Source: CAZSVE01 sp964610175 (GTDB taxonomy: Bacteria; Pseudomonadota; Gammaproteobacteria; HK1). From it: 16,679 nucleotides of DNA. The position numbers and the translations under genes were made by a program. Positions 1 through 8,612 of this stretch are shown here, piece by piece. Under the pieces are notes generated by a model. The model did no database searches, was not told the DNA's origin, and worked only from the letters and a program-made list of their open reading frames with translations. The number at the start of each line of letters is the position of its first letter. Position 1 is the first letter of the stretch. The stretch spans positions 1 through 16,679 of the forward strand of contig CAZSVE010000069.1 of the NCBI GenBank assembly GCA_964610175.1, read 5' to 3'.

Positions 1-123
1 ATGTAGTGGTCTTCGAAAAGACAGGGGCCTGCGGTGTTGAATCGTCTTGGCATGGGGATTGGCCTATTCGAACTTCTGATTTCGTACTACGAATCGGTCC
101 ATTTTTGCGGGTCGATGTATTTT

Positions 124-157
124 GTTTATTTCCCGCTCGACTTCACAATCGGATCTA
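124..157 (+). repeat. Truncated copy of the ~108-bp dispersed repeat
   Basis: Only the 5' part of the repeat is present: GTTTATTTCCCGCTCGACTT followed by CACAATCGGATC. It then diverges before the second half. It lies about 40 nt beyond the 3' end of the lysyl-tRNA synthetase gene. The rest of 1-195 shows nothing recognisable. Matching is by eye against the copies at 2333, 11965, 12074, 12637, 12742, 13358 and 13708. Confidence 0.7.
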
Positions 158-195
158 GCGGATCTTTTCGACGTTATCTCTCCGATTTCGAAATC

Positions 196-2154
196 CTACC
201 CTTCTACCCCGACTTCGGTCTCGATCCGCATCTCGCCCATTTCCACGTCCGGGAGGTCCGATTGCTTCTCCGCGAGCCTTGCGGAAAACGCCGCGATCTT
301 CTCTTCGAACCTGGCGCGAATGGCATCCATCCCCCCGTTTCCGGCGGATTCGGAAAGCACCACCCGGGTGGCGGACAGACGGTCCTTGTCTTGTGTCTGG
401 ATCTCGAGAACGTAAAAGCAAAGTTCATATCTCTTCGGGTCATCCGGGTTCGCGCCGAAGATGCCTTTTAGATAGATTTCCGGGATGATTTTCGTGATGG
501 AATCAGGAAGATCCCCCGCCTCGATTCGAGTGAAAAACGCATCGGCGGAGATGCCCACCGAGGTAATGAAGGCGATGACCGGGTAGTTACCGGAGTCTTG
601 CAACCGCGCCATGACGAAGTCGCGGTCGAGATAGGAGAGGAGCGCCCCGGCGCGTGGACCGTCCCGTTTGGCGAGGAAGATTCGATAGAGGGCCTCGAAT
701 GCTGCCTTGGCGGGCAAGGGGGTCAGGCGGGCGGTGTCGAAGATGGCGGTCTGTAGCGGGTCTTCCCCCCAATCCATGGCAGGCAGTCGGTCCCGCAGGC
801 GCGCGATGAAATACCGCTGGGCCGGGGAGTTTTCCTCGGCGATGGGGGGCAGGGTTTCCTGGATCTCGAACTTGTCTTCCTCGGAGGCGATGTTTTTCAG
901 CCAATAGGCGCTAGCGGCGATCCGGGCCTCGATGTGGCGCTGTTCCTTTTCCGTGGGTTCCCGCCCCATCCGCGATCGGATGGTGCCGTGGAGATCGAGA
1001 TGGGGAATCTGCAGCAACGAGGTAATGAGCTGGAAGGAGACCGGGGTGTAGGCCAATCCGGATGGGTCCTGCGCCGTGTCGGCCGAGAATTCCGACTCGG
1101 CCACTCGCAGGAGTGCAACTTGATCGGGGGTCGCGTTCCCCTGGGCGATCCTGTCTATCATGCGGTCATGCTCGTTGAAGGTCTTGAGCATGTAGGCGCC
1201 GTCGGTGGAGAAGTTGACGGCCTTCTTGGGATCGCTTCTTACCATGAGGAAGCGCAGGATCTCGGGCGGGAGGAAATCGGCCATGTCCCGGGCCGAGGAG
1301 CCGAGCCCCTTGGAGGAGCTCATCTTGGCCCCCTGGACCAGGAAGAATTCATAGGGGATGTCGAGAGGCGGTTCCCGATGGAAGAGTCGCCGCAGAATTC
1401 TTCCCGCTACATCCCTGGATCCCCCCTTGGTGCAGTGGTCCTTCCCGGCACCTTCGATGGTGATCCCGAACTCGTGCCATTTGGCAGCCCATTCCAGTTT
1501 CCAGGGCAGTTTTCCGTTGCCGTCGAACGGTGAGATGTCGCCCCGGTGATCGCAACCGTCGGCCCAGGTCACCAATCCCGGCTTGCAGTGATAGACGACC
1601 TTTTGGCCATCGAAGGAGGAGACCTCGGTGGTTCCGATCTTGCCGCAGTTTTCGCAGATGACCTGGAAGGGATGCCAGTACTCGGGACGTTTCGCGCCGC
1701 TGATGTCTTCGTAGATGGCCCGAACCTTGTGGGCATTGCGCAAGATGGTATCGATGGCCTCGTTGAAGAGTCCATTACGATATACATCCCGCATCCGGTA
1801 GATCCGGGCGCTTATCTGGAGTTCTTCGAAGACATCGAGAAATTCCGAGATGTAGTGATCGGCCATATCGGTAGCCTCGGATCCCCGAGGCGCCGGGATG
1901 TCGCAAAGCGGTTTTCCCATGTGCTTGCGCATGCTTTCGGGGGCATCCGCCGGCAGGCCGTCCATGGGGTCATAGTCGTCGATTCCATAGATATAGATGC
2001 CGGGAAGGTTCCGACTTTCGAGTTCACGATATACGGCATCGTGGATCAGGACGCCCCGGAGCGATCCGACATGCACGCGCCCGGAGGGGGTCTTGGAATC
2101 GTTGATTACCTGGTATTGGTCTTTTAGATTGTCGATTAGTTTCGTTGTCCACAT
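196..2154 (-). CDS. lysK: Lysyl-tRNA synthetase, class I
   Basis: Charges tRNA-Lys with lysine in the cytoplasm. This is the class I (Rossmann-fold) form, unrelated to the usual bacterial class II LysS; it is typical of archaea, alphaproteobacteria and scattered other bacteria. The HIGH-type motif reads HVGS at residues 28-31 and the KMSKS loop reads KMSSSKG at about 277-283. A Cys-rich zinc-binding insert sits between them (CENC near 167-170, then YHC near 190 and Cys201). The ORF is intact at 652 residues, longer than the roughly 500-550 usual for the family. The surplus is a C-terminal extension of about 100 residues with charged, probably helical stretches and an acidic end, whose role I cannot assign. 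The start has only a weak upstream purine stretch (AGGGAAA), so translation initiation is not strongly marked. Symbol lysK is used for the class I form. Confidence 0.95.
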   Translation of the reverse strand: MWTTKLIDNLKDQYQVINDSKTPSGRVHVGSLRGVLIHDAVYRELESRNLPGIYIYGIDDYDPMDGLPADAPESMRKHMGKPLCDIPAPRGSEATDMADHYISEFLDVFEELQISARIYRMRDVYRNGLFNEAIDTILRNAHKVRAIYEDISGAKRPEYWHPFQVICENCGKIGTTEVSSFDGQKVVYHCKPGLVTWADGCDHRGDISPFDGNGKLPWKLEWAAKWHEFGITIEGAGKDHCTKGGSRDVAGRILRRLFHREPPLDIPYEFFLVQGAKMSSSKGLGSSARDMADFLPPEILRFLMVRSDPKKAVNFSTDGAYMLKTFNEHDRMIDRIAQGNATPDQVALLRVAESEFSADTAQDPSGLAYTPVSFQLITSLLQIPHLDLHGTIRSRMGREPTEKEQRHIEARIAASAYWLKNIASEEDKFEIQETLPPIAEENSPAQRYFIARLRDRLPAMDWGEDPLQTAIFDTARLTPLPAKAAFEALYRIFLAKRDGPRAGALLSYLDRDFVMARLQDSGNYPVIAFITSVGISADAFFTRIEAGDLPDSITKIIPEIYLKGIFGANPDDPKRYELCFYVLEIQTQDKDRLSATRVVLSESAGNGGMDAIRARFEEKIAAFSARLAEKQSDLPDVEMGEMRIETEVGVEG

Positions 2155-2214
2155 GATTTTCTAGGTAATTTCCCTTCAGGAATCGGCATGATGAGGATGA
2201 ATGGATCGAATCGT

Positions 2215-2440
2215 GGATGGCGTCGCTTTTACGTATCGGAGAAACAAAAATCGGCCCTTCAAAAAACCTGGGGAAACCCGGCGCCGAAATCCGAGCCCAT
2301 TCTGCTTCGGTTCTGGCACGAAACGCTAATTCGTTTATTTCCCGCTCGGCTTCACAATCGGATCGAGTTTTACAAGGCGCTGATTCCGCCTTACCGATAA
2401 TCGATCATGCCTTGTCGGTTCAAGGCGAAGCTTCGCTAGT
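2215..2440 (+). repeat. Dispersed repeat, extended copy (upstream block plus 108-bp core)
   Basis: The core at 2333-2440 runs from GTTTATTTCCCGCTCGGCTT to AGCTTCGCTAG and contains a small stem (AAGGCG/CGCCTT) and an ACCGA...TCGGT pair. About 110 bp before it also match the DNA preceding the copy at 13708: both have TATCGG-AAACAAAAATC, then AACC-CTGGG, then GGC-CGAA-CGCTAA just before the core. The full unit is therefore probably about 220-240 bp. Here it fills nearly all of the gap between the lysyl-tRNA synthetase and EVE genes. Its last bases read as the stop codon of the EVE gene on the other strand. Confidence 0.8.
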
Positions 2441-2948
2441 GAATGACATATCCGAACGGGCGGTGTTCGGATCCAGGTCCCGCATCCTCCGCTGCCAGCG
2501 ACAAGATGAATTCCCATTGCGCTTCCGAGATCGGCATCACCGAAAGCCGGTTTCCCCGCTGCACCAGGGGCATATCGGCAAGTTCCGGATGCCTTTTCAG
2601 CTCGCGCAGGGGAATGATGTGCATAAAGATACGTACAAGCTCGACGTCCACCCGATACCAGCGCGGATTCTCGAAGGTACTCCTGGGATCGAAGTGTTTG
2701 TCCTCGGGGTCGAGGGCGGTGCTATCCGGATACCCCTCCCCGACGATGCGCATGGTGCCCACGATGCCGGGCTCGGCGCAATTGGAGTGATAGAAAAACG
2801 CCAGATCACCGGCTTTCATGCCATCTCGCAGCATATTGCGGGCCTGGAAATTCCGCACTCCATCCCAAGGTTCCCGCTGGCCGGGCCTTTGGGCCAGATC
2901 CTCGATACTGAATTCTCCCGGTTCCGATTTCATGAGCCAATATCCCAC
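2436..2948 (-). CDS. EVE domain-containing protein
   Basis: A 170-residue single-domain protein of the EVE family (PUA-like fold), which includes thymocyte nuclear protein 1 and many small bacterial proteins and is thought to bind modified bases in DNA or RNA. Family hallmarks are visible: the N-terminal MKSEPGEFSIEDL, then WDGVRNFQARNML, DLAFFYHSNC, GIVGTMRIV, and the late segment PLVQRGNRLSVMPIS. The length and order of blocks are normal, so it looks intact. The start ATG at 2948 is the one expected for this family, because the YWLMKSEP block begins two residues later. Its stop codon falls in the last bases of the dispersed repeat that lies downstream. No operon partner is evident; the cognate modified nucleotide cannot be inferred here. 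Confidence 0.92.
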   Translation of the reverse strand: MGYWLMKSEPGEFSIEDLAQRPGQREPWDGVRNFQARNMLRDGMKAGDLAFFYHSNCAEPGIVGTMRIVGEGYPDSTALDPEDKHFDPRSTFENPRWYRVDVELVRIFMHIIPLRELKRHPELADMPLVQRGNRLSVMPISEAQWEFILSLAAEDAGPGSEHRPFGYVIH

Positions 2949-3263
2949 GTCCCTTTCCCCCTTATCATTGGAAATGACGGCTTGAATGCCCGATTGAAGT
3001 ATACAGGAAAGGATGCCCGCTATCGGACTTCGAACTTCGGGACATCGAGAATCGATTCCATGGGTGGAAAAAGCAAGGAACCGACTTTTTTCACCATCAT
3101 GCCAGTCTGCTTATCTTTGCAATTACTCAGCTATCCAGGAAATCTTGAACAAAACGATCAAAAAATTTTGGTTCCGGCTTAGCTGGGTTGGGCATTATTG
3201 AAAATCGAAAGCATAGTTGGCTCGGTTACAAACCGCATTGTTTCGATATCCATGGATATTTCC
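2949..3263. other. Intergenic stretch without a recognisable gene
   Basis: I see no credible coding region. A long plus-strand reading frame crosses this area, but most of it is antisense to the EVE gene. A 14-bp perfect palindrome (ATATCCATGGATAT) lies at 3246-3259, just after the stop codon of the methyltransferase on the minus strand; it lacks a T-run and is not a convincing terminator. Confidence 0.5.
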
Positions 3264-3798
3264 CTATATTTCTTTCTTGAAAATCGTTAGAGAATCTACT
3301 GTTTCCATATATTTCAGAGACTGTCCTTCTTGCTGATTTATCAGTTCATCGACAAACCTCGATGGCCCTTCCCAAAAAGGCGGTCCGCCCCTGAAACAAG
3401 CGGAATCATGAAAGGCAATAACCCCCTGACTGGTAACGAAACCGGCCCAATCCGTATAATCTTTCTTTACCGCTTCATACCGATGATCTCCATCGATAAA
3501 TAACATATCGATTTTTCTATCCCATGTTTTTGCGACATTATAACTATAATCTTGAATAAATCGAAAATGCTTGAATGCAGCAGCACCATTCCTAATGGTA
3601 TCTACATTGCCTATTAGAGTCGGATCCATGGAATCATAAACAATAGGATCGATACCATAAACAGGGCAAGATGTGTGCTTACATAATTCCATGGATGTTT
3701 CCCCCATTCAGAATACCTATTTCTACTATACCGATTTTTGCCCTTTTAGCATATTCGATGAATGTATCGAGTTCTTTTTCGGAAGTATAATAACCCAT
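3264..3798 (-). pseudogene. Class I SAM-dependent methyltransferase, one frameshift
   Basis: Reading from the ATG at 3798 gives MGYYTSEKELDTFIEYAKRA, then KIGIVEIGILNG, which is the glycine-rich SAM-binding motif I. The frame then breaks at a run of five G (plus strand C at 3701-3705). Shifting by one base continues as GETSMELCKHTSCPVYGIDP and on to the end. Further Rossmann-methyltransferase features are DMLFIDGDHRYEAVKKDY and GVIAFHDSACFRGGPPFW, resembling the Methyltransf_24 type. Removing one G gives a continuous protein of about 177 residues. AGGGG lies about 6 nt before the ATG at 3798 as a ribosome binding site. The substrate is unknown. Either the gene is a recent pseudogene or the extra G is a sequencing error; starting at the internal ATG at 3707 would delete motif I and give a non-functional product. 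Confidence 0.8.
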
Positions 3799-3843
3799 CG
3801 AATACCCCTGATTTCAATAAGATCCTTCAATTCCCATTCATCT

Positions 3844-3879
3844 TTACAAATGAGTCGAGTTTTACAAGAAGCCAGCTTT
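3844..3879 (+). repeat. Degenerate fragment of the dispersed repeat
   Basis: TTTACAAATGAGTCGAGTTT followed by TACAAGAAGCCAGC resembles the middle of the 108-bp repeat (compare GCAAATGAGTCGCCATTTTA in the copy at 12074). Both ends are missing. It lies 46 nt upstream of the methyltransferase start. The remaining part of 3799-4038 shows no gene with a normal start codon. Confidence 0.45.
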
Positions 3880-4038
3880 GTATTTCGAAACCATGTATCG
3901 ATAGCGTGATCGAGGTTTTTTATAGCGGAGGTAATGGTTCGATTGGCAGCTCCAGGGCAATCGGCCCATAATCGCGAAAGGCAGGGACTCAGGGTCAGGT
4001 CTTTCCTTTTTCCCGCTAATCCATGGAATCCTCTTATT

Positions 4039-5802
4039 TCACGGGCTACTCCCTACGGCATTCGATGATCGCTCCCGGATCTCGAGCCGCTTGCCATCGA
4101 ACACGATGGCCAATTCCAGCACCTCCCGGCACCCCTCGCCCCGCAGGGTAGCGGCGTATCGTTTTTCCTCGATCTGGGCAAGCGCCGCCTGCAACTGCTC
4201 CTCCATGGACTCGTTCTCACCAAGCCGCTTGAACTCCATGACGATGCCGCGCTTAGCCGACCCCACCGGGCTCATGAGGATATCGGCCCGACCCAGGCCC
4301 GACTCGATATTGGAGCGGATGCGGTATCGATCCCCCAGGTTGGCCAACAACCCCAAAACAAAAGATTGATAGACCGCTTCGGGTGTTTTTCTTTCTCCAC
4401 TGGCCGTGTCGTGATAGCTCAGCATATTCAGCACCAGGGTTTGCAGATGGCGGGCAAACTCGGGGATATCCCCTGCCATCAGGGCGTCCAGAAGCCGAGT
4501 CAGGTATTTTGATGGGATGTATCGGGTGAGCCAATGCCGGACGATACGTCCATAAACGATTTCCACCTCCAGGTTCGGAATAGCCAGTCCATGGAACACT
4601 TGTCGATTGCGGATCTTGACGCCCACCGGTTTCAAGTAACCGGAAAACAGCAGCAGTGACCAGATGCTCTCGGCATCTCCCTGGATATCACGCAGCGGCA
4701 GATCCTCCGTCACCTGACACTCCACACTGCCTCCGGCAAGCAGCGCTTCCAGGTCTTCGCGTATCTCGGCGCCGCCCGATTCCAAAAGTTCGCGCACCAG
4801 GTCATTGCTACTGGTATTGACCCAGTAGGCAGCAGGCAGGGCGGGACGTTCGTGGATGAAGTTCAGGATCGACCACGGGTTATAGATGACGGTGTCGCCG
4901 AATCGGTAGCCGTTGTACCACTCGCGGGCCTCGGGCAGGCTCTCCGACAGCCCGAAATCGTCCAGCAGCCGCGCCACTTCGGATTCGGTAAAGCCGAATT
5001 TGTCGGCAAAGGGACCGGCCTCGAGTATCCCCTCCACCACAAGATTATTGAGCCCGGAGAAGATGGATTCCCGGGCAACGCGCAGGATGCCGGTCAGCAC
5101 GCCCTTCTTGAGGGAGGGATGATCCTTCAGGGCGCCGCCCAGCCAGTTGCGCATAAAACCGGTGATTTCTTCATAAAACCCCGACTGATAACCGGCGTGG
5201 ATGGGGGTATCGTATTCGTCGATGAGCAGCATCACCTGTTCGCCCGTGGCGCGTTCCAGCCAGGTGAGGAGATTGGAAAGGCTCCTTTCCAGTTCATATC
5301 CAGCGCACTCGCATGAGCGGATCTTTCGAAATTGTTTTTGTTCTTCCGTGTCCAGAAACCCACCTTCCAACAATATTTCGTGGTGTTTGAACTCCTCTGA
5401 AATGACCTGCCGAAGGTGCCCCAGGCAATCGTCCCAGTTGAGGGTTTTTACATCCTTCAGAGTCAGAAATACCACCGGATAGCGCCCTTGGTGGGTGGCG
5501 TACTCTTCCCCGGCCCGTTCGATATCGAGCCCTCGGAAGAGTTCGGCGCTACCGGGCATGCCCCGGTCGAAGAAGGTCCGTAGCATGGAGATGTTCAAGG
5601 TTTTGCCGAAACGCCGGGGACGGGGCAGCAGCAATACCTGGGCGGGCGAATCCAGTACCGACCGGATCAGAAGGGATTTATCCACGTAGGAATATCCTTC
5701 CCGAATCAGTTCCGGAAAGTTGGAAAGCCCGATGGGCGGCTTGCCTGCGAGTGATTTGGGCAGATGATCGGGGGTGATATTCATGGCAGAGATGATATTC
5801 AT
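4039..5802 (-). CDS. AAA-ATPase-like / PD-(D/E)XK nuclease family protein
   Basis: A two-domain protein of about 587 residues. The N-terminal half matches the AAA-ATPase-like family: it opens with the typical PIGLSNFPELIREGYSYVDK, has a Walker A-like PRRFGKT at about residues 62-68 and a Walker B VMLLIDEYD at about 190-198. The C-terminal 100 residues contain a PD-(D/E)XK-like nuclease core, ADILMSP followed after a few residues by VMEFKR. Proteins of this architecture are common in Bacteroidetes and in symbiont genomes, often in many copies; their role is not established. The reading frame is open up to an ATG at 5883, but family members begin only 10-20 residues before the PIGL block, so ATG 5802 or 5784 is more likely. 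Neither has a good ribosome binding site. With these starts it no longer overlaps the MATE gene upstream. Confidence 0.85.
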   Translation of the reverse strand: MNIISAMNITPDHLPKSLAGKPPIGLSNFPELIREGYSYVDKSLLIRSVLDSPAQVLLLPRPRRFGKTLNISMLRTFFDRGMPGSAELFRGLDIERAGEEYATHQGRYPVVFLTLKDVKTLNWDDCLGHLRQVISEEFKHHEILLEGGFLDTEEQKQFRKIRSCECAGYELERSLSNLLTWLERATGEQVMLLIDEYDTPIHAGYQSGFYEEITGFMRNWLGGALKDHPSLKKGVLTGILRVARESIFSGLNNLVVEGILEAGPFADKFGFTESEVARLLDDFGLSESLPEAREWYNGYRFGDTVIYNPWSILNFIHERPALPAAYWVNTSSNDLVRELLESGGAEIREDLEALLAGGSVECQVTEDLPLRDIQGDAESIWSLLLFSGYLKPVGVKIRNRQVFHGLAIPNLEVEIVYGRIVRHWLTRYIPSKYLTRLLDALMAGDIPEFARHLQTLVLNMLSYHDTASGERKTPEAVYQSFVLGLLANLGDRYRIRSNIESGLGRADILMSPVGSAKRGIVMEFKRLGENESMEEQLQAALAQIEEKRYAATLRGEGCREVLELAIVFDGKRLEIRERSSNAVGSSP

Positions 5803-5860
5803 CGGGGCATTGGTGTGGCAACATCGGACGCCATACCTCACATTCGGCCGCTCCGGCATC

Positions 5861-7261
5861 TCATCTACCCACGCGCCGGCCATTCCCCGGCGCGCCCGCC
5901 GAGAGATATTCGACCATCCACCGAAAGCGCGCCAGATATATCATGCCGACAGCAACCACTCCCATCGTCGATCCCCACCAAAATCCCAGGATGCCCTGCC
6001 CCATCGCCAACCCGAACACCAAGGCGGAGGGAAAACCGATTCCCCAATGGCCGAGCCCCATCATCAGGGCCGGCATCTTCATATCCGATAACCCATTCAA
6101 GGCTTGGCCTGCGATTACGCGCAGACCATCGGCGAGGATGAAAGAGGCGACGACGACGAGCAGCGGAGAGGCGATGGGAAGCAGCGCCTGGGCCTTTGGC
6201 TCGGAGCCCAGGAACAGTATGACGACCCAGGGTGAAAACACCTTCAGGAATGCGGCGAAAGGCAACAGGAAAAAGAAGCAAACCAGCAAGCCGCTATTCG
6301 GGATGCGCCATATTTGCGTGTAATCATCAGCGCCGGAGGCGATTCCCGCGCGGGTGGTCACCGCGCTCGCGATGGCCCACGAGATGACAACATTGGCGAC
6401 GGAATAGACCTGAAGCGCAATGGTATGAGAGGCAATTGCCTCCACGCCCAGCCGCCAGCCGACCAGCAAGGCAATGCTGGCAAACAGGCCGTTTTGCGCG
6501 ATTTGCTCCAGGCCCTTGGGCCAAAGCCCAGGTGGAAAATCTGCCGAATGATGCGCCATCTTGGCCACCAGGCATGACGAAACCGGGCGCCGCTGCGATA
6601 AAACCGATGGAAGGATAGGGTAATGAAAAAGATCATATGGCCGGTGGCCCAAACAATGACACTCGCCAGTCCAGTGCCCGCCATGCCCATGGCCGAGAAT
6701 CCGAGTTTCCCGAATATCAAGACATAATCCAATACGACATTAAGCCCTACTTGGAACCAAATGATGCGGGTAACGATCCTGCCACGCCCCATGGCGGTAA
6801 AGGCGAACAAAAACGTGACAAAAGTGAATGTAGGCAAGATAGTCCATAGGTAATAATCACATATAGTGACCGGCCATTCGCGCAAGGCCCGCATCCTGCC
6901 CGGCGATAAGGAAAATATTTTCCAGGTTCCAAAGAATGGCAAAACCCGGAACGGAGAGTATCCCCGCAACCCACAGGCCTTGGCGGATGATCCGGGGCGC
7001 CGTCCGGGACCGATTCGCCCCACGGGCATGTGATACAAGCACCATCACGGGGAACAACACGCCATTTCCCACCATCAGGAGCATGATATAGATGGAAAGC
7101 GCGAGCCCCGCGGCCCCCAGCGCATCGGCGCCCAGGCGTCCGAGCATCATGCTGTCGGTGATACCGATGCCAACGGATCCCAGGGACGCCAACCCCAACG
7201 GCAGAAAAATTCTTAGAGTAGCGTAAATATCGGTGGTTGTTGGTAATCGGGACTTCGACAT
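5861..7261 (-). pseudogene. MATE-family multidrug/Na+ efflux transporter with two frameshifts
   Basis: Three overlapping minus-strand frames together spell one membrane transporter of the MATE family, inner membrane, about 466 residues and up to 12 hydrophobic segments. Frame 1 (7261 to about 6860) gives the first helices (LRIFLPLGLASLGSVGIGIT, then DSMMLGRLG). It ends in a stop right after MAGHYM. Frame 2 (about 6860 to 6520) resumes as DYYLWTILPTF and runs through FGKLGFSAMGMAGTGLAS to IFHLGFGP. Frame 3 (about 6520 to 5861) resumes as KGLEQIAQNGLFASIALLVG to the end. The first break behaves as one extra base near 6857-6865 and the second as one missing base in the GGG at 6518-6520, so the net length change is zero. 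A stop after about 135 residues would abolish function if the breaks are real. The start at 7261 is chosen because conserved sequence begins soon after; an in-frame start upstream (7357 or 7351) is possible. Confidence 0.85.
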
Positions 7262-7375
7262 TCGTGTGTGTTTTGGGTATTTCGGTGAAAGGAACCGTGA
7301 TGAGGTACCCTGTCGGTAAGTCGGTCCTTGTCCCCGATGGCGAGGTTTCATGGCCAACAGCTTCTCGATTCGCCG

Positions 7376-7642
7376 TTAGAGAAAGACCCGTTCCTGCATT
7401 TTCTGGTACATCACCCAGGCAACCGATCCTGCTGGCGCTCTCGGCAAGCGCAGGTTCCAAGCTGGTTTTTTCCTCGGCGGCAAAGACATTCTCTGCAATG
7501 CTGATGAAGAAGTTCGTTTCAAAACGGAATAGATAAAAATATTCGGTTTATCCTCGATGTGATTGTAATAATCGAGGAGATCCCGAGATATCCTATTATC
7601 CGGTTTCTTTTTCATTTCTATTCTGTATTTTTCGTTGAACAT
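7376..7642 (-). CDS. Small hypothetical ORF
   Basis: An 88-residue frame starting MFNEKYRIEMKKKPDNRISR. The first half is charged with a plausible protein composition (LLDYYNHIEDKPNIFIYSVL); the second half is Arg/Pro-rich and looks like non-coding sequence read through. I recognise no family. It lies upstream of the MATE gene in a repeat-rich stretch and may be a remnant or chance. The rest of 7262-8051 holds hairpins and a second repeat family, listed separately. Confidence 0.2.
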   Translation of the reverse strand: MFNEKYRIEMKKKPDNRISRDLLDYYNHIEDKPNIFIYSVLKRTSSSALQRMSLPPRKKPAWNLRLPRAPAGSVAWVMYQKMQERVFL

Positions 7643-7723
7643 AACCCAACACTGCGCATTCGGCTGTGTCTTTTATTGGTCAATAATATGATTTTCCGGT
7701 TCCTTCACTTTCAGTAGCCCAAC

Positions 7724-7829
7724 TCGGCCTAGTCGGAACCAAAGTTCCAAACATGTTTATCGCGGGCCATGCCCGCGAAATTTCTTACTCGTTTCGTTCA
7801 AGATTTTCCAGCCAAGGGACTGATCTGTC
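7724..7829 (+). repeat. Second dispersed repeat family, copy 1
   Basis: Starts CGGCCTAGTCGGAACCAAA and ends AAGATTTTCC-GGGACTGATCTGT. The same two end blocks occur at 11334-11352 (CGGCCTGGCCGGAACCAAA) and 11488-11515 (AAGATTTTCCGGGTAACGGA then TTGATATGT). The interiors differ: this copy carries a perfect hairpin CGCGGGC-CAT-GCCCGCG at 7761-7777, the other carries a MITE-like inverted repeat. Recognised by eye from two copies only. Confidence 0.5.
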
Positions 7830-7859
7830 GAAAATGGCGATACATCCCTCTGTCGTACG

Positions 7860-7894
7860 CAGGGTGGTAAAAAACCGCTTTTTTCACCGCCCTG
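7860..7894 (+). repeat. Imperfect inverted repeat (hairpin), possible terminator
   Basis: CAGGGTGGTAAAAAA pairs with TTTTTTCACCGCCCTG across the loop CCGC with about two mismatches. The A-run/T-run arms could act as a bidirectional terminator, but no convincing gene ends immediately before it. Confidence 0.4.
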
Positions 7895-7914
7895 CCAAGC
7901 GCCTAATAACCTGG

Positions 7915-7929
7915 CGAGGCTTTGCCTCG
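7915..7929 (+). repeat. Short perfect hairpin
   Basis: CGAGGC-TTT-GCCTCG, 6-bp stem with a 3-nt loop. It is one of several hairpins with 3-nt loops around the group II intron (7761-7777, 8028-8048, 10152-10164). Confidence 0.4.
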
Positions 7930-8027
7930 GACCTTCGATGCATGAAGAGGTATTTTTAGCTATCCCTGGCGGAATGATGGGGGTAGTGAATCTTCACGAA
8001 GGCGCTTGCAACTATCTTCCTCCGTCA

Positions 8028-8048
8028 TCCCGGCAAGGATTGCCGGGA
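8028..8048 (+). repeat. Perfect stem-loop at the intron insertion site
   Basis: TCCCGGCAA-GGA-TTGCCGGGA, a 9-bp perfect stem with a 3-nt loop, preceded by CCGTCA. The group II intron begins 3 nt later. Palindromes of this style are common intergenic repeats, and some group II introns (bacterial class C) are known to insert just after hairpins such as terminators and attC sites. Confidence 0.65.
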
Positions 8049-8612
8049 CCCGTGCGCCCGTGAAGGCGATTCATCAGCAGGGTGGAAGTCCTTGTCGGAG
8101 TATGCCATGACTCCGTAGCTGAAAGTAACTGCGTCACCGTGAGGTGGGGTGGAGAGCAACTGTAAGCGAACTGGCAGTCCGTAGGATGACGAACCCGATT
8201 CGGTGGGATGTTGTGGCGAGCCTTCGGATCCATGGCGAAGCCTGAAACTCATCTATCGCGTTATGATGGCGGATAAAATGGCGGTAGGACAACATGTTAT
8301 GTTTGGGGACGGAATGTTAGAAAGGTGTATTGAGATAAGCGGGGAGACCTGCCGAGCAAGGTGATGCTAGGCAGGAGTCAGAGCCCTCATAGTACTGCAG
8401 ATGGAGGGTGTCGTTGCTGAAGAAGGTACCGATATTGTGGCACCGCCGGGGAACCAGGCGGAAACAGAGAAGACAAACAGGCACCTAGGGTTCAGACCTG
8501 GTCTTTAGGAAGGAACCCGAGCTTCAGGAACGAGACACCATCGAAAAGCCTGGGGAGCAAAACCAGGAATAGGGAAGGGGGGTAGGAAGGCAGATGCGTG
8601 AAGGAAACGAAG

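Noticed and set aside
934..2127. Two long plus-strand frames (199 and 193 codons)
   Set aside because: They are antisense to the lysyl-tRNA synthetase coding region, where codon bias keeps opposite frames open.
2217..3182. 321-codon plus-strand open frame
   Set aside because: Its central part is the exact antisense of the EVE gene and its start is inside the dispersed repeat; no family resemblance.
3735..4047. Minus-strand open frame of about 100 codons upstream of the methyltransferase
   Set aside because: No usual start codon, passes through a fragment of the dispersed repeat, no recognisable domain.
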